A stretch of DNA of 24,239 bases from an uncultured Chloroflexota bacterium (lineage in GTDB: Bacteria > Chloroflexota > Anaerolineae > B4-G1 > DUEL01): positions 1 through 24,239 of the forward strand of contig CAKZOY010000312.1 in assembly GCA_937138275.1 (NCBI GenBank), read 5' to 3'. Below, one piece after another: positions 16,944 through 24,164 of the stretch. Position 1 is the first letter of the stretch. Every line of letters begins with the position of its first letter. Position numbers and translations under genes: made by a program. The notes under the pieces were generated by a model. The model saw nothing but the letters and a program-made list of their open reading frames with translations, had not been told where the DNA came from and ran no database searches.

Positions 16944-19322
16944 TCACGTTCCGGCCGTCCGTACCCCCACCGGTTTTTCGGAAGGGCTATCCGCTGGGGC
17001 ATCGGAATCTAAGGGGAGGGTGAACGTAAAGGTGGCCCCCTGGCCCACTTCACTTTCCACCCATATTCGCCCGCCGTGCATTTCCACGAATTCTTTGCTC
17101 AGGGCCAGGCCCAACCCGGCCCCGTCGGGCCGGCGACCGTTTTCCATAACCCCCTGCTCAAACCGTTCAAAGATCCGACTCAGATATTGGGGCGGGATAC
17201 CCGCCCCGGTGTCGCTCACGCTAATGTGCACTTCCCCGTTGGAAAATTCCGCCCGGACGCTGATGGTCCCGCGGTCGGTGAATTTGGCCGCATTCGCCAG
17301 CAGGCGTAGCAGTACCTGCCGGATGCGTGCTGGATCCGCCCGAACCTTCGGCAGGTCGGGGGCGATGATGTCCCGCAGCACCACCGGCTTGCCCCGCACC
17401 AGCGCGCTGGCTGTTGCCATCACACTGCGGATCAGGTCCGCCAAGTCCACCTCCCGGAATTCCAGTTCCATCAGCCCGGCCTCAATCTGGGAGATATCCA
17501 GGAGGTCGTTGATCAGGCCCAGCAGGTGTTCGCCGTTATGGTAAATAATCTCCAGGTCGTGCCGCTGCTGGTCGGTCAGGGGGCCATCTATCCCTTTCAA
17601 CATCAGGCGGGCGAAGCCGATGATGTTGGTCAGCGGCGTGCGCAGTTCGTGCGACATATTCGCCAGGAAACGCCGCTTGGAGCGGTCCAGTTCCCGCAGC
17701 CGTTCGGCCGCCTCCCGCTCTAGGGCATAAGCGCGGGCGTTCTCCAGGGCGATAGCGACCTGGTTGGCCACATTCTGAAGGACCGATACATCGTCCTGAT
17801 CAAAATCCTCCATCTGGGTACTCTGGACATTCAGGACGCCCAGCACGCGGTCACCAAGACGGAGGGGGAGGGCGGCCTCTGCGCGGGCGTAGGAAACCGG
17901 CGGTCCGACTTTTAAGGAAACGAGCCGGTTCTCCACGATAGGCTGTCCCTCCCGAAAGGCTTGTCCGACGGCCCCGGGAGAAGTTTTCGCCACCCGTTCT
18001 CCATGGGTCGGGTCCGGATCTCCCACGGAGGCCCGCAGGACCAGTTCATCGCCCTCTTCTTCGGCCGTGTACACCGCCGCATAGGAATAGTAGAAGTAGT
18101 CCCGTACAACCCGCACCACCCGGTCCAGCAGCGCATCGGGGTCCAGGATGGATGTGACGGCCTGCCCAACTTCCAGGCTGGCCTGCATCTGGATGGCCCG
18201 GCGCTGAATCAGGTAGTTGGCCTGCTGGAGGAGCCGGGTGCGTTCGGCAACCTTGGCCTCCAGGTCATTATACAGCGCTTCCAGTTCCGCGGCCATCCGG
18301 TTGAAGACGTCGGCCAGGATACCGATTTCGTCCCGGGAGGTGATGTTCACCCGTTGGGAGAGGTCTCCGGCGGCGATGCGCAGCGCGGATTCCGTCAACA
18401 GGACGACGGGACGGGTGATTTGCCGGGTGACAACCGCCGCGATAACCGCCGTGGCAATGGCGACGCCCAGGGTAGCGGCGATGACAGCGGTAGTCACCGT
18501 CTCGTTGCTCGCAAAGGCCTCTTCCTGTCTCTGTTCCACCACCAGGGCCAGGTCCAGGTTGGGGAGCCATCGGTAAACGCCGATGACCGGGTGTCCGGCA
18601 TAGTTGGTATAGAGTCCCTGTCCCTCCTGCCCGGCCAGGACCTGGTCAATGGCCGGACCCGCCAGGCGGCGCTCCTGGGGATAGGCGAACCCGGATCGGT
18701 CCACCACATACGCTTTGCCTGTCCGTCCCAAACCGGCCCGTTCCTCCAGGATGTGGACCAGTCTCTCTTCGGGAAGCCGGGCGGCTACATACGGCCATTG
18801 CGCCGAGGAGAATGTCCGTACCAGGACGATGCCCTCTTGATGCTCATTGGGAAGGTTCAGAGAGGCGTAAACGGCAAATGAGTCGGGATTGGAGGGAAGG
18901 GGAACGGTTTGCCTCTGCCATGAAGGATTCCCCGCCCACTCCACCTGCCCCTGCGGACCGACCAGCGCCAGGTCTGCAAAGCCTTTCTGAGAAGCGAGGG
19001 CGGCCAGATAATCTCCCGGGTTCTCCGGGTGGGTCTCTACGGATTCCAGGATTGCCTCTTCCAGGTCCGCGTCGGCCAGGATGGCGGCCTGTTCCTCCAG
19101 CCAGCGGGCGATCTGGGCTTCCTTCAGGGCGGCAATAGTGACTAATTTCCCGGTGACCTCCTGCTGGATGTTCTGACGGTGACGGGTGGAGGCGTACCAG
19201 CTGACCACGCTGAGCGGTATAATAGCCAGAGCCAGGAAGGCGGTCAGAATGGTTCGCCCCAGTCCACCCCGCATTCCCACCCCAGGTACTTCCAGGCCGG
19301 CTGCTCCTTGAAAAGCCTCCAT
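16944..19322 (-). CDS. Sensor histidine kinase: dCache, HAMP, GAF, HisKA, HATPase
   Basis: This 792-residue protein has TM1 at about 24-43. The extracytoplasmic dCache domain (45-275) contains GRTGKAYVVDRSGFAYP. TM2 lies at 276-298, then HAMP (295-350), a coiled coil and a GAF domain (390-532) unlike those of its siblings. The HisKA H-box is FLANMSHELRTP with phospho-acceptor His558. The HATPase has an N-box LLANAAKFT (Asn677), G1 DTGAGIP, F-box FERFEQ and G2 GAGLGLALSK. All catalytic residues look intact. It autophosphorylates from ATP and presumably passes phosphate to the two receivers encoded just upstream. It is the only kinase visible in this block. ATG 19322 is chosen; TTG 19337 and ATG 19274 are possible, and none has a strong ribosome site. 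No receiver or Hpt domain is attached. Confidence 0.93.
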   Translation of the reverse strand: MEAFQGAAGLEVPGVGMRGGLGRTILTAFLALAIIPLSVVSWYASTRHRQNIQQEVTGKLVTIAALKEAQIARWLEEQAAILADADLEEAILESVETHPENPGDYLAALASQKGFADLALVGPQGQVEWAGNPSWQRQTVPLPSNPDSFAVYASLNLPNEHQEGIVLVRTFSSAQWPYVAARLPEERLVHILEERAGLGRTGKAYVVDRSGFAYPQERRLAGPAIDQVLAGQEGQGLYTNYAGHPVIGVYRWLPNLDLALVVEQRQEEAFASNETVTTAVIAATLGVAIATAVIAAVVTRQITRPVVLLTESALRIAAGDLSQRVNITSRDEIGILADVFNRMAAELEALYNDLEAKVAERTRLLQQANYLIQRRAIQMQASLEVGQAVTSILDPDALLDRVVRVVRDYFYYSYAAVYTAEEEGDELVLRASVGDPDPTHGERVAKTSPGAVGQAFREGQPIVENRLVSLKVGPPVSYARAEAALPLRLGDRVLGVLNVQSTQMEDFDQDDVSVLQNVANQVAIALENARAYALEREAAERLRELDRSKRRFLANMSHELRTPLTNIIGFARLMLKGIDGPLTDQQRHDLEIIYHNGEHLLGLINDLLDISQIEAGLMELEFREVDLADLIRSVMATASALVRGKPVVLRDIIAPDLPKVRADPARIRQVLLRLLANAAKFTDRGTISVRAEFSNGEVHISVSDTGAGIPPQYLSRIFERFEQGVMENGRRPDGAGLGLALSKEFVEMHGGRIWVESEVGQGATFTFTLPLDSDAPADSPSEKPVGVRTAGT

Positions 19323-19516
19323 GGTTAGAAATCTCAATCGCTACAATCCGCACAAATCAGCAACCCGATGTATCCGGTTATTCGTCCGCTGTTCCAGCGA
19401 CAGAGTCCCCTCAGAGCCAGACAGAGGGCGGGTTCGCGGCCCTTTCTCCCAGTCGGTAAAGAGCGCGGCGCCTCCTCGGACGGTTTGATGAGGAGATGGT
19501 GGCTCTCCTCAGGCGG
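19323..19516. other. 194-bp leader between receiver gene and kinase gene with competing inverted repeats
   Basis: This is the longest gap inside the block after the promoter. CTCCTC (19472-19477), GAGGAG (19490-19495) and CTCCTC (19505-19510) are mutually complementary, so the middle element can pair with either flank, with loops of 12 or 9 nt. On the minus-strand transcript the outer elements read GAGGAG, a ribosome-site-like string. No run of T follows, so it is not a standard terminator. I see no convincing internal promoter and no small gene. Regulation of kinase expression here is possible but unproven. Confidence 0.35.
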
Positions 19517-19945
19517 TCATTGTGGCTCCTGGGCACCCAGGTCCCATACCGGTTCCCCGCGCAGGATACGCCGAATCTGTTCGGGGAATCGGTCGGGGTC
19601 TATTGGTTTGCCGATAAAGCCGTTGAATCCCGCCTTCCGTGCCCGCTCCATACTTTCCACACTGGAGTCCGCGGTGACGGCGATAATAGGTGTATTTTGG
19701 AACCGGGGATGGGATCGGAGCAGGCTCAAGGCGTCGTAGCCGTCCCGTTCTGGGAGGAAAATATCCATCAAGATCAGGTCAATATGGGGCAGTGTCTCGG
19801 CGTATTCCAGCACCTGCCATCCCGAAGCCTTCCACTCGCAGCGTCCTATGCCTACGAAGGCCAGCAAGCGGGCAATCAGCAGGAAGTTGTTCAGATTGTC
19901 TTCAATGACCAGAACGGTGACGTCCTGCGGGTTTAACGGCGACAT
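19517..19945 (-). CDS. Stand-alone response-regulator receiver protein
   Basis: This 142-residue protein is a single receiver domain with acidic pocket residues Glu15/Asp16, phospho-acceptor Asp61 in LILMDIFLP, Thr91 and Lys113 in GKPID. Only about 15 residues follow the domain, so it has no DNA-binding, enzymatic or RNA-binding output. Proteins like this (CheY, DivK, Spo0F types) act by binding targets or passing phosphate on. It starts with ATG 19945, with GGAGAG 5 nt upstream, 14 bp after the first receiver gene. Its likely donor is the kinase encoded next. An extra-long insertion-like turn around residues 30-42 (GIGRCEWKASGWQ) separates it from its sibling. Confidence 0.92.
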   Translation of the reverse strand: MSPLNPQDVTVLVIEDNLNNFLLIARLLAFVGIGRCEWKASGWQVLEYAETLPHIDLILMDIFLPERDGYDALSLLRSHPRFQNTPIIAVTADSSVESMERARKAGFNGFIGKPIDPDRFPEQIRRILRGEPVWDLGAQEPQ

Positions 19946-19959
19946 AAGACTCTCCGTGT

Positions 19960-20340
19960 TTATCCGGTGCGCTTTTTCAGGAAAGAGGCAACCTGAACGG
20001 GCAGGGTATCCACATCTATCGGTTTTTGAATGTAGCCATTGCAGCCAGCGGCCAGGGTGCGTTCCCGGTCACCCTTCATCACATTGGCCGTCAGAGCAAC
20101 GATGGGGACGGAGTCCAACCCTGGAAGTCGGCGCAACTGCCCGACCAATTCGTAGCCGTCTATCTCCGGTAAGTTAATATCCAGCAAGATCAGGTCAGGA
20201 ACGGAAGCGCGAGCGGCTTCCAGGCCCGAATAACCGTCCACAGCCTCGGTTACAGTGTATCCTTCTGCTTCCAGAATCCTGCGTACCAGCAATCGGTTTT
20301 CCGGATTGTCTTCAATGTACAGAATTTTCGGACGACTCAT
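19960..20340 (-). CDS. Stand-alone response-regulator receiver protein (CheY/DivK-like), first gene of the block
   Basis: This 126-residue protein is a bare receiver domain: Glu10/Asp11 (YIEDN), phospho-acceptor Asp54 in LILLDINLP, Thr84 in ALTAN, and Lys106 in QKPID. It ends FLKKRTG directly after the last helix, so it lacks an output domain. ATG 20340 follows AAAGGG by about 5 nt; a longer open frame reaching 20433 runs through the leader and has no ribosome site. It is the first gene downstream of the extended -10 promoter at about 20570, with a leader of about 220 nt. With its neighbour it forms a pair of output-less receivers feeding from, or modulating, the single downstream kinase. Confidence 0.93.
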   Translation of the reverse strand: MSRPKILYIEDNPENRLLVRRILEAEGYTVTEAVDGYSGLEAARASVPDLILLDINLPEIDGYELVGQLRRLPGLDSVPIVALTANVMKGDRERTLAAGCNGYIQKPIDVDTLPVQVASFLKKRTG

Positions 20341-20449
20341 TGCTACCCTTTTTCTCTCCGAATGTTTTAGAACGATTTTGTGCCGTTGTCCATCTCCCTT
20401 GACTCCGGGCTTGTACAGCAATTCACCCTGCATGGGAAAGGGGTGGGGT

Positions 20450-20492
20450 GTGGGGTTTGTGGGGGCGGCGAAGCCGCCCCCACAAACCCCAC
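20450..20492. repeat. 43-bp perfect palindrome (20-bp arms, 3-nt loop) in the sensor-block leader
   Basis: The left arm is GTGGGGTTTGTGGGGGCGGC, the loop is GAA, and the right arm is its exact reverse complement. It shares the core TTTGTG-NN-GGCGGC and the GAA loop with the palindrome at 20902-20944, and both have related purine/pyrimidine flanks. It lies between the promoter near 20570 and the first gene, so the minus-strand leader RNA would carry a very stable hairpin. A T-run follows only on the plus strand (20502-20506). Confidence 0.8.
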
Positions 20493-20567
20493 TTTCCCCC
20501 CTTTTTACGGGCGTGTCATTCTCTCAAAACGATTTGCTGCACAAGCCCACTCCACGTGACACACCTA

Positions 20568-20576
20568 ATTATAGCA
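20568..20576 (-). promoter_or_regulatory. Extended -10 promoter of the receiver/sensor block
   Basis: The minus strand reads TGC-TATAAT: a perfect -10 hexamer (20573 to 20568) with the TGn extension (20576-20574). The best -35 candidate 17 bp upstream (GGTGCA, 20596-20591) is poor, as is common with extended -10 sites. The predicted start is near 20561, giving a leader of about 220 nt before the first receiver gene. Confidence 0.6.
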
Positions 20577-20649
20577 CGTTTCTTAAAGTATGCACCTTCC
20601 TGAAAAGGTTACAAAACGGTTAGGGAAGCGTTACCGGCTGCCGAAAGAC

Positions 20650-20676
20650 GAAGCGGGCAGCCTTGCTGCCCGCTTC
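20650..20676. repeat. 12-bp perfect hairpin with 3-nt loop
   Basis: GAAGCGGGCAGC, loop CTT, then the exact complement. It lies upstream of the sensor-block promoter and downstream of glyQS. It could be a backup terminator for glyQS (minus strand), though only a weak TTT follows, or a small repeat element. Confidence 0.55.
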
Positions 20677-20716
20677 ATCCCCATAGCGGATCAGGAGTTG
20701 ACGGATTCGGGAACTC

Positions 20717-20863
20717 TCATGCGGTGGATGAGGGGCGCAGGGATTGTCTTCCGATAAGATGCCCTATCGCCCGCTGCAATTCCTGAAGCCGCGGCGGCTT
20801 GCTCAGCACATAGTCCACCGAAGCGGAGACTTCTCTTTTGCAAAATTGGGGAAGCACGGGGAG
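20717..20863 (-). pseudogene. Remnant of a response-regulator receiver domain (C-terminal third)
   Basis: The minus-strand frame ending at TGA 20717 encodes KREVSASVDYVLSKPPRLQE and then LQRAIGHLI. This matches the alpha4-beta5-alpha5 end of a receiver domain: the VDYVLSKP string carries the conserved Lys-Pro, and the last helix follows. Upstream of about 20863 the frame loses receiver character (no phospho-Asp or acidic pocket), and a 43-bp palindrome sits at 20902-20944. This looks like the tail of a lost receiver, or of a hybrid kinase's receiver, perhaps an earlier member of the adjacent two-component block. Confidence 0.55.
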
Positions 20864-20901
20864 GCGCGAGTCCTGCTGCGGCCGGGAAAAAGAACAGAAA
20901 T

Positions 20902-20944
20902 GGGTTTTTGTGCTGGCGGCCGAAGGCCGCCAGCACAAAAACCC
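20902..20944 (-). terminator. 43-bp perfect palindrome, likely terminator of glyQS
   Basis: The 20-bp arms begin GGGTTTTTGTGCTGGCGGCC on the plus strand, around a GAA loop. On the minus-strand transcript the tip reads C(UUCG)G, an extra-stable tetraloop, and a T-rich stretch (ATTTCTGTTCTTTTT) follows. It lies 131 bp after the glyQS stop. The same architecture as 20450-20492 suggests a dispersed repeat that may double as a terminator. Confidence 0.55.
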
Positions 20945-21074
20945 TACTTCTCTCCTCTACAGTAGGGTAGGGTTTTCCCCACCGCGGCGGGGGAAGAAGG
21001 GACAGGGGAATGAAGGGCAGGCCCAAGGTCTGTCCCCAAAACTGCACCCGGCAAGGGGCCCCTCCGGTATGTTT

Positions 21075-24000
21075 TCAGAACCCCTCCATCCATCTCAGGT
21101 CCACAATCCCATCGGCCAGCGCGGCGATGTGTTGCAGGAGCGCCAGGCGGTTCTCCCGCAGCGCCGGGTCATCCGCCATCACCATCACCCCAGTCTCTCT
21201 GGCAAAGAACCGGTCAATGACGTCCACCATCGGCAGGAAGGCGGCGAGGAAGTCGTCCATCGTGCTCTCCGGGGTAATCTGCGCCCGCGCCCTCTGCCAG
21301 GCGGCGTACAGTTCGTGCTCAATAGGCTGGACGAAGCGATCGGGGTTCAGCGGGAAACGTTCGGCGAAGTCGCGTGTGATGCGGACGCAGCGGGCGTAGT
21401 TATCCAGAATGCGCGGCCAGTCGGGCCGTTCCACCCAGCGGCTCAGTTGCTCGGCAGCCCCATACGCCCGGTAGGGGTCATCGCCGCGGGCTGCCAGGAC
21501 CGCCTCCGCGACGTCGTGGCGGAAGCCCCGCTCCCGCAGGTAGACCCGCAACCGCCCGATGACGAACTCCAGCGCCGCATCCAGAGTCGCCGGGTCGGCC
21601 TCCACGGGCAGGAGACGGGCCGCTGCTTCCAGACCTGCCCGCAGGGAGAAGGGGCGGCGCGCCCCGATCAGCGCCTGTACCATTCCCAGCGCGTCCCGCC
21701 GCAGGCCGTAGGGGTCGGCGGAGCCGGTGGGCACCAGCCCAACGGCGAAGAGCCCCGCCAGGCTATCCAGCCGGTCGGTCAGCCCCAGGGCCAGCCCGGG
21801 CATCGTCTGGGGGAGGGCGTCCCCCGCAAAGCGCGGTAGGTAGTGTTCAAAAATGGCCTGTGCCACCTCTATCTGCTCCCCGGACTTGCGGGCGTACTCC
21901 CGCCCCATCACCCCCTGCAAACTGGTGAACTCCACCACCATCTGCGTTGCCAGGTCGGCCTTGCAAAGGCGCGCCGCGCGCAGGGCGATCGCGGTCTCGG
22001 CGTCGCTCAGGCCCAGCATGCGGGCAATTTCGGGCACCAATTTCTCCAGACGGTGGGTCTTATCCAGCATAGAGCCCAGTTGTTCCTGGAAGGTGAGCGT
22101 CCCCAGGCGGGGCAGGAACGACTCCAGGGGCTGGCGGGTGTCCTCCCGGTAGAAGTAGTCGGCGTCGGCGAAGCGGGCGCGCAGGACGGCCTCGTTGCCC
22201 TGGCGGACGATGTCCAGATGCTCCTCCCCGCCGTTGCGGACGGCGACGAAGTACGGCAGCAACCGCCCGTCTCCGTCCACGACCGGGAAGTAGCGCTGGT
22301 GTTTCTTCATCACGGCGATGAGGACTTCCTGGGGGAGTTGCAGGAAGGCCTCGTCAAAGCGGCCCAGGAAGGCGGTCGGCTGCTCCACCAGGTTGGTGAC
22401 CTCCTCCAGCAGGTCGGGGTCGTCGGGGATGCGCCCGCCGACCCGGGCGGCCTGTGCAGCGGCCTGCGCGGCGACGGCCGCGCGGCGCTCGTCGGGGTCC
22501 ACCAGGATGGCATGGGCACGCATCCGGTCGCGGTAATCGTCCGCCCAGGCCAGTTCCAGGAGCGGCGACCCTTCGGGACGGGAGCCGCGGGTGAAGCGGT
22601 TGGCCTGGAGGCCGGCGTACTCAAAGGGAATGATGGCATTCCCCAGAAGGGCGGTGAGCCAGCGGATGGGACGGGAGAAGGCGACATCGGTCTCGTTCCA
22701 GCGCATGCTCATCGGGAAACGCAGGCCGGCGACCAATTTGGGCAGGAGTTCCTGCAGCACATCAAAGGACTTCTGCCCCTCCACCCGTCGGACGGCGACG
22801 ACGTATTCCCCGCCGTCCATCGGGCGTACCTCCAGGTCGGCGACGTCCACCCCTTGGCGGCGGGCAAAGCCGACGGCGGCCGGGGTGGGGCGGCCCTCGG
22901 CGTCGTAGGCCGCGCGGGCGGGCGGCCCCTTGACGATTTCCTCCAGCGGGCGCTGGCGGGGAGATAGCCCCTCTACTAGGAGGGCCAGCCGTCGGGGTGT
23001 GCCCAGGACGTGGAGGCGAGCGTAATCCAGGCGCGCCTCGTCCAGGAGCGCCGGGGCATTCTCCCGCAACTGGTTCAGGGCCAGGGACAGGTCTCCGGCG
23101 GGCAGTTCTTCGGTGCCGATTTCCAGGAGCAGCGTCGCGGGCCGGTCGGGAGGGGACTTCCGGTCGGGGGCGGGGATGGCGTTGGATACGCTGCGCAGGG
23201 TCGGCCGCCCCAGCCAGGGGAAGTTCTTCTCGCGGCGCTGTTCCAGGTAGGCCTGGGCGACCTGGCGGGCCAGGTCGCGCATCCGTCGGAAGAAGACGGC
23301 CCGTTCGGTCACGCCCACTGCGCCCCGGGAGTCCAGCAGGTTGAAGGTGTGGGAGCAGCGCAGGACCGCATCATGGGCCGGGATGACCAGTCCGGCCTCC
23401 AGGCAGCGGCGCGCTTCGCCCTCAAAAAGATCGTACATCCGGCGCAGCGCCTCTATGTCGGCCAGTTCAAAGTCGTAGCGGCAGTGCTCCACTTCCGGGT
23501 CCAGAAGGACGTCGCCGTAGGTGTGGACGCCGTCCCAGTTGATCTCCCAGACGGAGCGGACGCGCTGGAGGAACATAGTGATGCGCTCCAGGCCGTAGGT
23601 GATCTCTACCGACGGCGGCTCCAGGACAAAGCCTCCGGCCTGCTGGAAGTAGGTGAACTGAGTGATCTCCAGCCCGTCCAGCCAGACCTCCCATCCCAGG
23701 CCCCAGGCGCCCAGGGCGGGGCTTTCCCAGTTATCTTCCACAAAGCGGATGTCGTGCTCCTCCCGCCGGATGCCCAGGGCCTCCAGACTCTGGAGGTAGA
23801 GTTCCTGGGGATTCCCAGGATCAGGCTTGAGGATGACCTGGAACTGGATGTGCATCTGCATCCGGTTGGGGTTTTCGCCGTAGCGACCGTCGTCGGGGCG
23901 GTAGGACGGCTCCACGTAGGCGACGTTCCAGGGCTCCGGCCCCAGGACGCGCAGGAAGGTGGCAGGGTTCATCGTCCCGGCACCCACTTTTTCGCTGTGC

Positions 24001-24086
24001 GGTTGCCAGATCAGGCATCCCCGTTGGGCCCAGAATTCCTGCAGGCGCAGGATGACTTCCTGAAAAGTCAGCGGTCGGTCCATCAT
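21075..24086 (-). CDS. glyQS: Glycyl-tRNA synthetase, fused alpha-beta chain
   Basis: This 1003-residue protein fuses the two subunits of the bacterial (alpha2-beta2 type) enzyme that charges tRNA-Gly with glycine using ATP. Residues 1 to about 290 are the alpha chain (catalytic class II core): FWAQRGCLIWQP, GAGTMNPATFLR, WNVAYVEPSYRPDDGRYGEN, MQMHIQFQVILKP and the EITYGLERI motif. A Pro-rich linker (about 291-317) leads to the beta chain from LLLEIGTEELPAGDL to the end. It includes MRWNE, FSRPIRW, the VMKKHQRYFPV segment, the HD-like LTDRLDSLAGLFAVGLVPTGSADPYGLRR region and a C-terminal anticodon-binding helical region. The fusion is known in Chlamydia and some other bacteria. ATG 24086 or the adjacent ATG 24083 can start it; AAGGGAG lies 7-10 nt upstream. 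It is monocistronic by context. Confidence 0.97.
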   Translation of the reverse strand: MMDRPLTFQEVILRLQEFWAQRGCLIWQPHSEKVGAGTMNPATFLRVLGPEPWNVAYVEPSYRPDDGRYGENPNRMQMHIQFQVILKPDPGNPQELYLQSLEALGIRREEHDIRFVEDNWESPALGAWGLGWEVWLDGLEITQFTYFQQAGGFVLEPPSVEITYGLERITMFLQRVRSVWEINWDGVHTYGDVLLDPEVEHCRYDFELADIEALRRMYDLFEGEARRCLEAGLVIPAHDAVLRCSHTFNLLDSRGAVGVTERAVFFRRMRDLARQVAQAYLEQRREKNFPWLGRPTLRSVSNAIPAPDRKSPPDRPATLLLEIGTEELPAGDLSLALNQLRENAPALLDEARLDYARLHVLGTPRRLALLVEGLSPRQRPLEEIVKGPPARAAYDAEGRPTPAAVGFARRQGVDVADLEVRPMDGGEYVVAVRRVEGQKSFDVLQELLPKLVAGLRFPMSMRWNETDVAFSRPIRWLTALLGNAIIPFEYAGLQANRFTRGSRPEGSPLLELAWADDYRDRMRAHAILVDPDERRAAVAAQAAAQAARVGGRIPDDPDLLEEVTNLVEQPTAFLGRFDEAFLQLPQEVLIAVMKKHQRYFPVVDGDGRLLPYFVAVRNGGEEHLDIVRQGNEAVLRARFADADYFYREDTRQPLESFLPRLGTLTFQEQLGSMLDKTHRLEKLVPEIARMLGLSDAETAIALRAARLCKADLATQMVVEFTSLQGVMGREYARKSGEQIEVAQAIFEHYLPRFAGDALPQTMPGLALGLTDRLDSLAGLFAVGLVPTGSADPYGLRRDALGMVQALIGARRPFSLRAGLEAAARLLPVEADPATLDAALEFVIGRLRVYLRERGFRHDVAEAVLAARGDDPYRAYGAAEQLSRWVERPDWPRILDNYARCVRITRDFAERFPLNPDRFVQPIEHELYAAWQRARAQITPESTMDDFLAAFLPMVDVIDRFFARETGVMVMADDPALRENRLALLQHIAALADGIVDLRWMEGF

Positions 24087-24122
24087 GCTTCGGCTCCCTT
24101 CTGGTGGACTGCTGATTGAATT

Positions 24123-24151
24123 ATTGTAACATAGAGATGGGAAAGGGGCAA
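24123..24151 (-). promoter_or_regulatory. Sigma-70-like promoter of glyQS
   Basis: On the minus strand TTGCCC (24151-24146) and TACAAT (24128-24123) are separated by exactly 17 bp and lie about 40 bp upstream of the glyQS ATG. No T-box or other leader structure fits in so short a distance. Confidence 0.6.
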
Positions 24152-24164
24152 AATGCGGGGGGCT

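Larger units (their letters stand above)
20341..21074. other. 734-bp gap with no intact gene between glyQS and the sensor block
   Basis: The gap holds two 43-bp perfect palindromes (20450-20492 and 20902-20944), a 12-bp hairpin (20650-20676), a receiver-domain remnant (20717-20863) and a promoter for the sensor block (20568-20576). The stretch 20945-21074 has GC-rich simple inverted repeats, such as the palindrome AGGGGCCCCT near 21055, and no gene that I can support. The mixture suggests decay of a former gene and insertion of small repeat elements. Confidence 0.6.

Noticed and set aside
16944..19322. Reading the kinase as a hybrid or phosphorelay kinase
   Set aside because: The protein ends about 25 residues after the HATPase G2 and last strand, with a Ser/Pro-rich tail. 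There is no receiver or Hpt domain.
20450..20506. Palindrome plus TTTTT as a plus-strand terminator
   Set aside because: No plus-strand gene exists to terminate. On the minus strand, where transcription runs, it is followed by C-rich sequence without a T-run.
20691..21047. Minus-strand frame of 118 codons in the gap after glyQS
   Set aside because: It is read through the palindrome and GC-rich repeats, has no domain, and lies in a different phase from the receiver remnant.
23010..24119. Long open frame on the plus strand opposite glyQS (369 codons), and a similar one at 21843-22967
   Set aside because: Both mirror the codon bias of glyQS, show no domain and have no promoter. The glyQS reading is unambiguous.
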